Below, one piece after another: positions 41,739-51,338 of a stretch of 52,469 nucleotides of DNA (positions within the stretch are counted from its first letter, which is position 1; each line of letters starts with the position of its first letter). Both the position numbers and the translations under genes were made by a program. Source of the stretch: CAXMNX01 sp964194845 (GTDB taxonomy: Bacteria; Pseudomonadota; Alphaproteobacteria; Rhodobacterales; Rhodobacteraceae). The notes under the pieces are model-generated. The model was not told the DNA's origin. It saw nothing but the letters and a program-made list of their open reading frames with translations, and made no database searches. The stretch spans positions 1 to 52,469 of the forward strand of contig CAXMNX010000066.1 in the NCBI GenBank assembly GCA_964194845.1, written 5' to 3'.

Positions 41739-42971
41739 CTACTCCGCTGGCGCAGGTTGGCCGCGCGAGAATATCGTTTCGCGTCCGGGCTCGGGATGTC
41801 TTGGGACCAGAAGCGCCAGCAAAAGCGAGCCGCACGCCATCGCTGACGCAAGGACGAATACGCCCGCTGGCGAGACAATCCAGAGATAACCCAAAAGCAC
41901 CGGCAGAAACACCGCGGCTATGTGATTGATTGTAAAGGCCACCGCAGCGGTTGGCGCGATATCACCTGGGTCAGCGATTTTCTGAAAGTATGTCTTCAGC
42001 GCGAATGCCAGCGCGAAAAACAAATGATCCAGAATAAACAATCCGGCTGCAAGCACGACGCCCCAGCCGAAAAAGTAGATGCCGCCATAGGCCAGAAATA
42101 CAGCGATCAGGCCAACATATTCGAACACCAGCGCATTGCGTTCACCGAAGCGCCCGACCGCCCGGCCCATGAGCGGCGCAAAGATCATGTTGGCGACAAA
42201 GTTAACCAGAAAGAGGGCCGTCACTTCATGAACTTCAAAACCAAATCGTTCGACCATCATGAAAGCTGCGAAGACGATGAAGATCTGGCGGCGCGCGCCG
42301 GCCATGAATTGCAGGGCGTAATATAACCAGTACCGCCGCCGCAATATCATGCGTTTGACCTGCGGTTCCGGTGCCTCAATCTGCGGAAAGGCGATCATGC
42401 AATATAGCGCGATCGCCGCGCAGGCCCCGCCGGAAATCAGGTAGACGGTATTGTAGCTGAGATCGAATACGTTCCAGGTTGCGACCAGAAGGCCATAGCT
42501 CAGCAGCGACGCACCTGAGCCTACGGCAATGATCCAGCCAAGCGTTTGCGGGGCGCTGTCCTTGGGCAACCACTGAAGTTGCAGTGATTGGTTCACCGTC
42601 TCGTAGTAGTGAAATCCGATGGACGAAATCATCGTCACCATCAGAATGCCGCCGAAGCTTGGAAACCAGGCGGTCACGGCGGACGCAACGCCAAGCATCA
42701 GAAGCGAAATGAGCCCGAGAACCTGTTCGCGCATGAAGATAATGATCGCGATGACGCCGACCGCCAGAAATCCAGGGATTTCGCGGACTGTGTGCAGCCA
42801 GCCAATCTCAACTCCGGTGAAGCCCGCGTGTTCGATAACGAAGTTGTTCAACAGCGCCGACCAGGTGGAAAACGCCAGTGGCATCGCCGCCGCCATAAGG
42901 AACAGCAATGTCGTCGGGCGGCGCCAGAACGGACCCGAGCGCGCGTCTGCCAGTAGGACAACTCGCATCAT
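41739..42971 (-). CDS. MFS transporter
   Basis: A 410-residue protein with about 12 predicted membrane helices. Loop 2-3 has an Arg-Glu-Ile-Pro-Gly stretch rather than the classical sugar-transporter motif. The middle loop contains Arg-Arg-Arg-Tyr-Trp, followed by Gly-Ala-Arg-Arg-Gln-Ile-Phe, seen in a conserved alphaproteobacterial subfamily. The substrate is not indicated. It lies downstream of priA on the same strand, with a 95-base gap. Confidence 0.8.
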   Translation of the reverse strand: MMRVVLLADARSGPFWRRPTTLLFLMAAAMPLAFSTWSALLNNFVIEHAGFTGVEIGWLHTVREIPGFLAVGVIAIIIFMREQVLGLISLLMLGVASAVTAWFPSFGGILMVTMISSIGFHYYETVNQSLQLQWLPKDSAPQTLGWIIAVGSGASLLSYGLLVATWNVFDLSYNTVYLISGGACAAIALYCMIAFPQIEAPEPQVKRMILRRRYWLYYALQFMAGARRQIFIVFAAFMMVERFGFEVHEVTALFLVNFVANMIFAPLMGRAVGRFGERNALVFEYVGLIAVFLAYGGIYFFGWGVVLAAGLFILDHLFFALAFALKTYFQKIADPGDIAPTAAVAFTINHIAAVFLPVLLGYLWIVSPAGVFVLASAMACGSLLLALLVPRHPEPGRETIFSRGQPAPAE

Positions 42972-43066
42972 TTCGCCTTACGCCCAACTTGGTTACGCAG
43001 CAAGGCGGGGCAATTCGGCGTTTTTCAACACCTGATCCTTGATTGGCGCAGGTATTTGACGGCGGC

Positions 43067-45256
43067 TCAGTAAAAACTCTGCGGATCAATATCAATGCTA
43101 AGACGCAGGTTGCCGGGTAGCTTCACCTGGGCAACCCAATCCGCCAGCGCGGGTTGAAGTGCGGCACCCTTTTCGGCCTTGACCAGTAACCTGACCCGGT
43201 GCCGCCCGCGTATGCGCGCGATCGGGGCCGCGGCGGGGCCGTAAACTTGCGCACCGATGCGCCGCAATGGTGCGTCTTGCATCGCCAGTTTCTTGCCGAT
43301 GTCGAAGACTTCCTGCACGTCGGGCGACGACAGCACGATCCCGGCCATGCGGCCAAAGGGCGGAACGCCCGCAGCTTTGCGTTCTGCCGCCTCGGCCCGC
43401 CAGAATTCCTCCTCGTCACCGCCAAGAATTGCAACGATCACCGGATGGGCGGGCTGATAGGTCTGCAAAAGAGCAGTTCCCGGTCGATCAGCGCGGCCGG
43501 CGCGACCCGAGACCTGACGCATAAGCTGGAATGTGCGCTCGGCCGCACGCAAGTCCGACCCTTGCAGGCCCAGATCCGCGTCGATGACGCCAACAAGCGT
43601 AAGGAGAGGGAAATTGTGGCCCTTCGCGACGATCTGTGTGCCGATGATGATGTCCGCGTCACCCGCAGCGATGCGTTCAATTTCGGCTTTCAGCGCCCGC
43701 GCCGACCCGAAGAGATCGGATGACAAAACAGCAATTCTTGCGTCGGGGAAAAGCGCGGTGACTTCCTCTGCCAGCCTTTCAACGCCCGGTCCGACCGGTG
43801 CCAACCTGTCTTCGGCACCACACGATGGGCAGGCGGTTGGGATGGGTTTCGTCTCACCGCATTGATGGCACACAAGGCGCTTGAGAAAACGATGCTCGAC
43901 CAGCCGCGCATCGCAGTGATCGCACCCGATCTGAAAGCCGCAGGCCCGGCAGATAGTCACCGGCGCATAGCCGCGACGGTTCAGGAAAATAAGCGCCTGC
44001 TCGCCCGCATCGATGCGGGCCTGCACCGCCGTCGCCAGTGTGTCCGATATCCATCGGTTGGCGGGAAGCGTTTCATCGCGCATGTCGATCGCACGCATCT
44101 GGGGCAAGACCGCTTCGCCAAACCGCGCCGTCAGCATCACCCGCGCGTATTTACCGCTTTCGGCGTTTGCCCAGCTTTCAAGCGACGGCGTTGCCGAAGC
44201 CAGCACAACCTGTGCGCCGGTGATTGAGGCACGCAGAACCGCCATGTCACGCGCACTGTAAAGTACGCCATCTTCCTGCTTGTAGGAGGTGTCGTGTTCT
44301 TCATCGACGACAATCAGTCCCAAATCGCGAAACGGCAAAAATAGCGCTGAACGCGCGCCGACCACCAATTGCGCACCGCCTTCGCCGACCATCTTCCATG
44401 CCCGCCGCCGTTCGGTCATTGTGACGCCCGAGTGCCATTCAGCAGGCTGCGCCCCAAACCGCGCTTCGACGCGGGTCAGAAACTCCGCCGTCAACGCAAT
44501 TTCCGGCAGCAACACCAACGCCTGTCGCCCGGCAGCAAGGCAGGCGCCAACAGCTTCAAGATAGACTTCGGTTTTTCCCGAGCCGGTAACGCCTTTGAGC
44601 AATGTCGTGCCATATATTCGGCTGGCAACGCCTTGTTTTAGCGAAGTCGCCGCGACAGTTTGTTCGTCGGTCAGTGCGTACGAACTCTTTCCCGGCTCTA
44701 GCCGGGGATAGGGCAAATCGCGCGGGCTTGCTTCTTCGGCGACGACGCCTTGCTTGACCAACCCTTTGACGACGCTACCTGAAACGCCCGCAGCTTCGGA
44801 CAATTCGCCAAGCGTAAATGCCAGACCACCAAATTCATCCAGAGTCGCCAACACCCGGCGACGCGCGTCGGTCCAGCGGTCGGGTTCCCCAGTGCCGCGC
44901 CGATAAATCGTGCGCATTGACGGCGGATCACCAAGACCGGGTGATCGCGTTCCAAGCCGAAGCATCGCGGGCATCGGCGTCAGCGTGTATTCCGACGCGC
45001 GCACCAGAAACTCGCGCATCTCTGCCGACATCGGGGCAACGTCGAGGACCCTGATGACTGGTCTGATTTTGGCCAGATCGTAGCCACCCTCGCCCTTGCC
45101 CCAGACGACGCCCAGCACTTTTCGCGGCCCCAATGGCACTTCGACGAAGGCACCGGTGATGCAACCGCCCTCGGGTGCTTTGTAGTCCAGCGCCCGGTCA
45201 ATCGGCTGCGTTGTCAGAACCGAAATCAGATCGCCTTCGTGAAAGTGCTCGATCAC
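43067..45256 (-). CDS. priA: Primosomal helicase PriA
   Basis: A 729-residue replication-restart helicase. Walker A Gly-Val-Thr-Gly-Ser-Gly-Lys-Thr is at 222-229 and Walker B Asp-Glu-Glu-His at 318-321. A zinc module (about 430-475) has paired Cys motifs such as Cys-Arg-Ala-Cys, Cys-Asp-His-Cys, Cys-His-Gln-Cys and Cys-Pro-Ser-Cys. All motifs are intact. It is divergent from the transaldolase gene. Confidence 0.96.
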   Translation of the reverse strand: MIEHFHEGDLISVLTTQPIDRALDYKAPEGGCITGAFVEVPLGPRKVLGVVWGKGEGGYDLAKIRPVIRVLDVAPMSAEMREFLVRASEYTLTPMPAMLRLGTRSPGLGDPPSMRTIYRRGTGEPDRWTDARRRVLATLDEFGGLAFTLGELSEAAGVSGSVVKGLVKQGVVAEEASPRDLPYPRLEPGKSSYALTDEQTVAATSLKQGVASRIYGTTLLKGVTGSGKTEVYLEAVGACLAAGRQALVLLPEIALTAEFLTRVEARFGAQPAEWHSGVTMTERRRAWKMVGEGGAQLVVGARSALFLPFRDLGLIVVDEEHDTSYKQEDGVLYSARDMAVLRASITGAQVVLASATPSLESWANAESGKYARVMLTARFGEAVLPQMRAIDMRDETLPANRWISDTLATAVQARIDAGEQALIFLNRRGYAPVTICRACGFQIGCDHCDARLVEHRFLKRLVCHQCGETKPIPTACPSCGAEDRLAPVGPGVERLAEEVTALFPDARIAVLSSDLFGSARALKAEIERIAAGDADIIIGTQIVAKGHNFPLLTLVGVIDADLGLQGSDLRAAERTFQLMRQVSGRAGRADRPGTALLQTYQPAHPVIVAILGGDEEEFWRAEAAERKAAGVPPFGRMAGIVLSSPDVQEVFDIGKKLAMQDAPLRRIGAQVYGPAAAPIARIRGRHRVRLLVKAEKGAALQPALADWVAQVKLPGNLRLSIDIDPQSFY

Positions 45257-45359
45257 GTCTTTGTCCTGCGCGATTGTCCGATAATCAGGGGTTCAGCCCC
45301 TTGGCCGGGTAGGGTATCAGTGCCACGAAACCGAACCCATGCGCCAGAGGGGCTGACCC

Positions 45360-46013
45360 ATGAAATTCTTCGTCGATACTGCTGACACCGATGCGATACG
45401 CGAACTGAACGAGCTTGGGATGGTCGACGGGGTTACTACCAACCCGTCGCTGATCTTCAAATCCGGCCGGGACATCAAAGAGGTTACCAAGGAAATCTGC
45501 GGAATGGTGGATGGGCCGGTCAGCGCTGAAACAGTAGCGCTGGATGCCGAGGGAATGATCGCCGAAGGCCGCGAACTGGCAAAGATCGCCGACAACATCG
45601 CAATCAAGGTTCCGCTGACATGGAATGGGTTGAAAGCGTGCAACGTGCTGACCAATGAAGGTCGGATGGTCAACGTCACGCTATGCTTTTCTGCGAATCA
45701 GGCACTTTTGGCCGCAAAGGCCGGTGCGACGTTCATATCTCCGTTCATTGGCCGGATTGACGACATGAACCTGGACGGTATGGATCTGATCGCTGACATT
45801 CGCGTGATTTACGACAACTACGGATTTGAGACCCAGATACTTGCCGCATCAATCCGTTCGTTGAACCACATGAGCGAGGCCGCAAAGATCGGTTCCGACG
45901 TCGCGACAGCACCGCCGGATGTGATCCGCAAAATGGTCAACCACCCCTTAACGGACAAGGGCCTGGACGCATTTCTGAAGGATTGGGAGAAGACCGGTCA
46001 GTCGATTTTGTGA
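45360..46013 (+). CDS. fsa: Transaldolase-like aldolase (Fsa/TalC type)
   Basis: A 217-residue TIM-barrel enzyme of the short transaldolase/fructose-6-phosphate aldolase group. The N-terminus has Phe-Val-Asp-Thr-Ala and Val-Thr-Thr-Asn-Pro-Ser-Leu. The Schiff-base lysine is Lys83 in Ile-Ala-Ile-Lys-Val-Pro-Leu-Thr. Transaldolase and Fsa activities cannot be told apart by sequence reading alone. Many Rhodobacterales lack long transaldolase, so it may serve the pentose-phosphate pathway. Confidence 0.92.
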   Translation: MKFFVDTADTDAIRELNELGMVDGVTTNPSLIFKSGRDIKEVTKEICGMVDGPVSAETVALDAEGMIAEGRELAKIADNIAIKVPLTWNGLKACNVLTNEGRMVNVTLCFSANQALLAAKAGATFISPFIGRIDDMNLDGMDLIADIRVIYDNYGFETQILAASIRSLNHMSEAAKIGSDVATAPPDVIRKMVNHPLTDKGLDAFLKDWEKTGQSIL

Positions 46014-46091
46014 TCGACGCGACAAAAGTGTTGCGCCTGGCGACAACTCACCGGTCGCGGATGCAACGCTGGTGCAAACTATGTTAAGTTC

Positions 46092-46105
46092 ACTCAAATT
46101 TGAGT
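46092..46105. promoter_or_regulatory. Perfect palindrome upstream of the DegP gene
   Basis: ACTCAAATTTGAGT is a perfect 14-base palindrome 120 bases before the ATG at 46225. A second inverted repeat, GTGCG/CGCAC (46143-46156), lies 37 bases further on, followed by CCTATCTT. A role as an operator is possible but no regulator can be named. Confidence 0.35.
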
Positions 46106-46224
46106 CACGTGCAGGTGATTGTGCGCGACTGTTTGTTGGCTTGTGCGCAATCGCACCTATCTTGCACATAGGACAGGCAAGACGTCGCCACCCCGGCGTC
46201 CAGACGATCAAATGGAGGAACCAT

Positions 46225-47691
46225 ATGCAGACCGTTGCAATTCGCAGTGTGCAACAATCCAACGCAGCTTTTCGCGCGATATCGATGATGTTTCTGGCTT
46301 GCGCTTTAATTCTCGCGCAGGCGCTGGCCGCTGCCGCGCAGTCCAGACCATCAACGTTTGCCGACCTTGCCGATCAGGTAAGCCCGGCTGTTGTGAATAT
46401 CACGACCTCGACGACGGTGGCCACAAACACCCAGCCCGGACCCATCGTTCCTGAAGGGTCGCCGTTCGAGGACTTCTTCAAAGATTTTCTTGACCGCAAT
46501 GGACCCAACGGCCAGTCGCCACGCCGCAGTCAGGCTTTGGGTTCAGGATTTGTCATCTCGGAAGACGGATTTATCGTCACCAATAATCACGTCATTCAGG
46601 GCGCGGATGAAATTCTGATCGAGTTTTTCGAAGGGTTCGAGCTTGACGCCGTACTCATCGGCACCGATCCCAATACCGACCTTGCGCTTTTGAAGGTAGA
46701 AAGCGACGAACCACTGATTTTTGTGCCCTGGGGCGACAGCGAAGAGGCGCGCGTCGGCGACTGGGTAATGGCAATGGGCAATCCCTTGGGCCAAGGCTTT
46801 TCGGTCTCGGCCGGTATCGTCTCGGCCCGTGGACGTGCTCTTAGCGGCAGCTATGACGATTACCTGCAAACCGACGCCGCGATTAACCGGGGCAACTCGG
46901 GCGGCCCGCTATTCAACCTGAATGGCGAAGTCATCGGCGTGAACACCGCCATCCTGTCGCCAAACGGTGGCTCGATCGGTATCGGATTTGCGATGTCCAG
47001 TCGCGTGGCTGAAAACGTCATCCAGCAGCTAAAGGAATTCGGCGAAACGCGCCGTGGCTGGCTTGGTGTACGTATTCAGGACGTCACCGACGATCTGGCC
47101 GAAGGTCTGGGACTTGAAGAGGTGCGCGGAGCCCTTGTGACTGATGTGCCCGACGGTCCCGCGCTGGATGCCGGAATTGAATCCGGCGATGTCATCCTCA
47201 GCTTCGATGGCGTCGATGTCGCCGATACCCGCGCGTTGGTGCAGCAGGTTGGCACGACGGAGGTTGGCAAGGAGGTTCGCGTGCTGGTCTTTCGCGGTGG
47301 CGAAACCCAAACGCTGCGGGTGACACTTGGTCGGCGCGAAGAGGCCGAGCGCGCCGTGCCGGTATCGGTCAGTCGCGATGAGCCAGCGACAACCGAATTT
47401 CTCGGGCTTATTATCTCGACTATGACCGATGAGTTGCGCGAGCAGCTTGGACTGCCGGCAGATATTGAAGGCCTGGTGGTTGCGAATGTCGCGGAAGATA
47501 GCGAGGCATTCGAGAAAGGCATTCGTGCCGGCGATGTCATTATCGAGGCCGGTCAGGAAAAAGTCGCCAGCATCGGTGATCTTGAAGGTCGGATTGAGGC
47601 CGCGCGAGACGCAGGGCGCAAATCGCTGCTTCTTTTGGTTCGCCGCGAAGGTGATCCACGGTTTGTGGCGCTATCGCTCGACGAAAGCTAA
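46225..47691 (+). CDS. degP: DegP/Do-family periplasmic serine protease
   Basis: A 488-residue protein with signal peptide (about 1-38), trypsin-like domain (about 80-270) and two PDZ domains (about 280-365 and 390-480). The catalytic triad is His122, Asp152 and Ser225, the last in Gly-Asn-Ser-Gly-Gly-Pro-Leu. ATG at 46225 is chosen because GGAGGA lies about 5 bases upstream. It handles misfolded envelope proteins. A bidirectional terminator follows. Confidence 0.95.
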   Translation: MQTVAIRSVQQSNAAFRAISMMFLACALILAQALAAAAQSRPSTFADLADQVSPAVVNITTSTTVATNTQPGPIVPEGSPFEDFFKDFLDRNGPNGQSPRRSQALGSGFVISEDGFIVTNNHVIQGADEILIEFFEGFELDAVLIGTDPNTDLALLKVESDEPLIFVPWGDSEEARVGDWVMAMGNPLGQGFSVSAGIVSARGRALSGSYDDYLQTDAAINRGNSGGPLFNLNGEVIGVNTAILSPNGGSIGIGFAMSSRVAENVIQQLKEFGETRRGWLGVRIQDVTDDLAEGLGLEEVRGALVTDVPDGPALDAGIESGDVILSFDGVDVADTRALVQQVGTTEVGKEVRVLVFRGGETQTLRVTLGRREEAERAVPVSVSRDEPATTEFLGLIISTMTDELREQLGLPADIEGLVVANVAEDSEAFEKGIRAGDVIIEAGQEKVASIGDLEGRIEAARDAGRKSLLLLVRREGDPRFVALSLDES

Positions 47692-47713
47692 GGCTTGCTC
47701 TTATGAAGTCCTG

Positions 47714-47742
47714 AAAAGGCGCCCCGTCGCGGGCGCCTTTTT
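47714..47742. terminator. Bidirectional terminator between degP and pcs
   Basis: Arms AAAGGCGCCC (47715-47724) and GGGCGCCTTT (47731-47740), T-run on the plus strand and the matching A-run for the minus strand. It serves both convergent genes. Confidence 0.85.
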
Positions 47743-47754
47743 CGTTTCCATCCC

Positions 47755-48450
47755 TCAGAGACGCTCGCGATAAATCAGCTGTTGCGCGGCTCCCGCAGCG
47801 ACCAGCCAAAGCGACGATAAAATAAGTCCCCAATGCGCCCAGCTTTGAGGATCAAACTCGACCCATGCCGCCCAACCCGCAAAGAACGTCCAGAGAAATG
47901 CCACCGGAAGCGTTACCGATTGCCATCGTTTGGTTCGGAACGGATGCACGAATTTGATCGGCAGAAACATTGCGATCGCCAAGGCGCTGACCAGCGCCAG
48001 ACTTACCCAGAAATTCGGTTCAATCGCGAAAAGCACAAGCACGACCATGTTCCAGCAGCCGGGAAACCCGGAAAAGCTGTTATCCGCCGTCTTCATCCTC
48101 GTATCGGCGAAATAAAGCGCCGACATGAAGGTTATGACGAATATCGCGAACCAGCCGGTCCAACCCGGCAAAAGTCCCGAAGTAAAAAGTGCGAATGCGG
48201 GAATGAAAACGTAGGTCAGATAATCGATAATCAAATCCAAGAGCACGCCGTCGATCCGAGGTGCGTTTTCATTGACATCTGTCATTCGCGCGAGCGGCCC
48301 ATCGAAGCCGTCGACGCCAAATGCAACCACCAGCCAGAAAAACATCATTGCCCAGTCGCCCTGAACGGCTTCAAGCATGGCCAGCATCGCCAAAACCGCG
48401 CCGGTCGCTGTCAGCAAGTGGACAAGATAAGCCTTGGTCGCGGCAGTCAT
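47755..48450 (-). CDS. pcs: Phosphatidylcholine synthase
   Basis: A 231-residue membrane enzyme that condenses CDP-diacylglycerol with choline. The CDP-alcohol motif is Asp50-Gly51, Ala54-Arg55, Gly68, Asp72 and Asp76. The Asp-Gly-Phe-Asp-Gly-Pro start and Leu-Asp-Leu-Ile-Ile-Asp-Tyr-Leu-Thr-Tyr are Pcs-specific. About eight membrane helices are predicted. Confidence 0.93.
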   Translation of the reverse strand: MTAATKAYLVHLLTATGAVLAMLAMLEAVQGDWAMMFFWLVVAFGVDGFDGPLARMTDVNENAPRIDGVLLDLIIDYLTYVFIPAFALFTSGLLPGWTGWFAIFVITFMSALYFADTRMKTADNSFSGFPGCWNMVVLVLFAIEPNFWVSLALVSALAIAMFLPIKFVHPFRTKRWQSVTLPVAFLWTFFAGWAAWVEFDPQSWAHWGLILSSLWLVAAGAAQQLIYRERL

Positions 48451-48527
48451 GATTGCCTCATGACGTATACAAAGGCCAAGGACCAGTCGAAAGCGGCGGT
48501 TCCAGGTGCGAGGCTTTGACGGTCCTT

Positions 48528-49454
48528 TCAGCGCGCCCTGGGATGTGCGGCATCGTAGACCTCCATCAATCGCGACGCATCAACAGCGGTATAGGCTTGC
48601 GTTGTCGAGAGCGAGGAATGTCCAAGAAGTTCCTGAATTGTGCGCAGATCGCCACCGGCATTCAAAAGATGGGTGGCAAAACTGTGTCGCATGGCATGTG
48701 GCGTCGCCGTCGACGGAAGACCAAGTTGGGTTCGGGCCTTTTCCATTGCCTTCTGTATTATGCGCGGGTTCAGCGGGCCGCCGCGAACGCCGCGAAAAAG
48801 CGGCGCATCCGGTTCGGGTTCGAATGGGCAAATTTCAAGATACGCGTCAACGGTTCGCGCCGCCGCAGGTATCACTGGCACAATCCGTTCCTTGCCGCCT
48901 TTGCCCCTAATACGGAGCGTTTCACCCAAAGGTGCATCCCGCCCCCGCAATCCAAGCGCTTCGGAAATGCGCAACCCACAGCCGTAGAGCAGCGTCACCA
49001 CCGCCATGTCGCGGCGCGCGACCCAATCGCCGGTGGCTTGGACTTCAACCGTTTCGATCATCGCGCGTGCAGCGTCTTCCTCGAGCGGGCGTGGCAGTTT
49101 ACGTTGAAACCTAGGGCTGCGCGTCATCAGAACCGCAGACGGGTCAAAGCCTTCTCGCTCGGCCGCCCATGCGACAAGGTTCTTCACCGCTGAAAGCGAG
49201 CGCGCAAGCGAGCGCGCACCCACGCCGCGCGCCCGTTCATGCGCCATCCAGGCGCGCATGTCCTTGGTTGTCAGACGCGCAAAGTGATTGGTTCCAAACC
49301 CCTCACCTTCGTAGCGCTGAAGAAAACCAAGAAACGACAGCACGTCGATTCGATAGGCCTCGATAGTGTTTTCGGCCCTGCCACCCAGCGCGCGAAGTTC
49401 AGTCAGCCAAAGTGCCACCGCATCGCTGAGACCCGGTGAAATCACCCCAGCCAA
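48528..49454 (-). CDS. xerC: Tyrosine recombinase XerC
   Basis: A 308-residue tyrosine recombinase. The N-terminal SAM-like domain covers about 8-95 and the catalytic domain about 120-300. Active-site residues are Arg162, Lys186 or nearby, His253, Arg256, His279 and Tyr288. The genes around fit a chromosomal XerC that resolves dimers at dif. It overlaps the DUF484 gene by 13 bases. Confidence 0.94.
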   Translation of the reverse strand: MAGVISPGLSDAVALWLTELRALGGRAENTIEAYRIDVLSFLGFLQRYEGEGFGTNHFARLTTKDMRAWMAHERARGVGARSLARSLSAVKNLVAWAAEREGFDPSAVLMTRSPRFQRKLPRPLEEDAARAMIETVEVQATGDWVARRDMAVVTLLYGCGLRISEALGLRGRDAPLGETLRIRGKGGKERIVPVIPAAARTVDAYLEICPFEPEPDAPLFRGVRGGPLNPRIIQKAMEKARTQLGLPSTATPHAMRHSFATHLLNAGGDLRTIQELLGHSSLSTTQAYTAVDASRLMEVYDAAHPRAR

Positions 49455-50143
49455 CGGCGCATTGCGCGCTCGAAGACACCGCCGAAAAAGCTTATCAGGT
49501 CAGTGCCCTGACTGGTCGTGAACTGGTGCGGATCGTCCGAGGCAACCGCGAGCATCCCCGGCAAACGGCCTTCGCCGAAATCCAGCAGAATCACGGCTTC
49601 CGATTTCACCCAGTCGTTGGTCGGCCCGTAAAGCGTGCCCTCGCCCATCGCGACCGAACGCAGTGTGACCTGCCGTGGTGCGCGCCCGCGTCCCGCGTAG
49701 TCTTCGCAATAACCGGGTGCCGCGACCGAAAGCACATCGCTAACACCGGACAAAGCCGGGTCCATCGAATTTTCGTGGCTTTCCAGGATCAACCGAACCC
49801 GGCCAACGCGCAATATGTCGGCGACATCGGTTCCCAGACACCGCAAAAAATCGTCAAAATGCAGCGGCTCGAGAAAGGCAAGAATGCCGCGATGAATTTG
49901 GTTCGTCCCGGCCAGATTTTCGTAAGCCGCGGCGATGACCGATTTGTGAGTATCTTCAAGCCGCGTCAGCCGATCTTCGAGCCGTTCCATCGCCACACCG
50001 CGCAGGTCGATGATGTTGCCGCCCATCGCGCGTTCATTGGCCGCGATCAACGCCCGCATGACGTCGGGATCACCCAATATCATATCCGGTTCTTCCAGGA
50101 TGCGCGTGCGCATATCCTCGGCCATTGCCGCAGGTTCGCTCAT
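49442..50143 (-). CDS. DUF484 protein
   Basis: A 233-residue protein of the DUF484 family. An N-terminal helix region with Asp-Pro-Asp-Val-Met and a coiled region precede a GAF-like domain (about 90-220). DUF484 genes commonly precede xerC in proteobacteria, as here. The function is unknown. Confidence 0.88.
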   Translation of the reverse strand: MSEPAAMAEDMRTRILEEPDMILGDPDVMRALIAANERAMGGNIIDLRGVAMERLEDRLTRLEDTHKSVIAAAYENLAGTNQIHRGILAFLEPLHFDDFLRCLGTDVADILRVGRVRLILESHENSMDPALSGVSDVLSVAAPGYCEDYAGRGRAPRQVTLRSVAMGEGTLYGPTNDWVKSEAVILLDFGEGRLPGMLAVASDDPHQFTTSQGTDLISFFGGVFERAMRRWLG

Positions 50144-50262
50144 CGCTCGTGCCTCGCTTTTTTAGTGGGCGCCTTAACGGGCCCTGTTTTGTTGCGGGCA
50201 GAGTGCCATTTCAGCGAGTGTCGCTCAAGACCCGCGAGCTTTGCCCAAACCAGGCGCGGCAC
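50140..50262 (-). CDS. Candidate 40-residue basic protein (doubtful)
   Basis: A short open frame starting at GTG 50262, with stop TGA at 50140-50142 overlapping the DUF484 ATG (ATGA). The product would be highly basic, with many Lys and Arg. No ribosome site is visible, so this may be chance; the 4-base overlap is the main support. Confidence 0.22.
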   Translation of the reverse strand: MPRLVWAKLAGLERHSLKWHSARNKTGPVKAPTKKARHER

Positions 50263-50275
50263 CGCAGCAACGGTT

Positions 50276-51325
50276 TTAGACAGTTCGCGCGGCTTCGCAA
50301 AGGTTTCGCAGCTTCGTCATGGCAAGATCGCGGCCCAAGAATCCCAGCCCGCAATCGGGCGCAGCGACGACGCGGTCTGCGGGCAATAGGTCGAGAACTG
50401 CGGCCATGCGGAGACGAATTTCGTCCACGGTTTCAACCTGGCTCGACGCGACTTTCACAAAGCCTACAATCAGTGTGGATTTGCGAAAGTAAGAAAAAAG
50501 CTCGGCCGGATTGTGCCGGTGCGCGTCTTCAATGCTGATCTGATCGACGATACCGTCGATGGCTTCGGCAATCTGGATATAACTATGCGGATCAGCCTTA
50601 GGATATTCCATATCGTCCAGACGGTTGGGATAACCGCAGCACATGTGAACGACCCGTGTCACATCTTCTGGAACCCCGTCGAAACACTTGGCGATCGTGC
50701 GCATACCGTAAGCCAGGGCTTCGTCCGGCTTGCGCGCGAAGATGGGCTCGTCGATTTGAATGTTCTTGCAGCCTGCGTCGGCAAGCGCGCGAACTTCCTG
50801 GTTGAGCGCGCGGGCAATGTCCTCTGCCTGCGCCTCGGCGTCGTTATAATATACGTCGGCAGTAGTGTCGGAAATTGTCATCGGCCCGGGCAAAGTGATC
50901 TTCACCGGACGCCCAGCCGCCGCTTCAGCAACCTGCCAGTCGCGCACCAGAACGCTTTCGCCGCGCGCTTTGACCGGACTGCGAATTGTTGGCAATTCAC
51001 TGACGTATGCACCATTTCGCAAGACACGCCGGGTCAGTCCGTCGAAATCGAACCCGTCAAAATGCCGACACTGATAGTGGACATAATTCTCGCGCCTGAT
51101 CTCGCCGTCGGTCGGAACATCGATGCCGCAGGCAATCTGATCGGCGACGGCCTCGGCTGTTGCCTTGTCCAACAGATCCCGCGCCTCGGGCGTCAGGGCT
51201 TCCTCCCAGACCCTCAGGACCTTGTCGTTGTAGTCTTCGACATCGTGTCCGACCTGAAACCAGTCGGTAACCGGAACATAATCCGGTTTTGGATAAGCCC
51301 CGATGCAAGTCGTCCTTACTGGCAT
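50276..51325 (-). CDS. Short MetE-like methyltransferase
   Basis: A 349-residue protein matching only the C-terminal catalytic half of cobalamin-independent methionine synthase. Zinc-ligand-type residues are visible in His-Met-Cys-Cys-Gly-Tyr and Asp-Cys-Gly-Leu-Gly, and Gln-Ile-Asp-Glu-Pro lies before them. The substrate-binding N-terminal half of MetE is absent. It could be a short (core/MesD-type) methionine synthase or a catabolic methyltransferase. ATG at 51325 is preceded by GAAGGGG. Confidence 0.82.
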   Translation of the reverse strand: MPVRTTCIGAYPKPDYVPVTDWFQVGHDVEDYNDKVLRVWEEALTPEARDLLDKATAEAVADQIACGIDVPTDGEIRRENYVHYQCRHFDGFDFDGLTRRVLRNGAYVSELPTIRSPVKARGESVLVRDWQVAEAAAGRPVKITLPGPMTISDTTADVYYNDAEAQAEDIARALNQEVRALADAGCKNIQIDEPIFARKPDEALAYGMRTIAKCFDGVPEDVTRVVHMCCGYPNRLDDMEYPKADPHSYIQIAEAIDGIVDQISIEDAHRHNPAELFSYFRKSTLIVGFVKVASSQVETVDEIRLRMAAVLDLLPADRVVAAPDCGLGFLGRDLAMTKLRNLCEAARTV

Positions 51326-51338
51326 TGCGATGGCCCCT

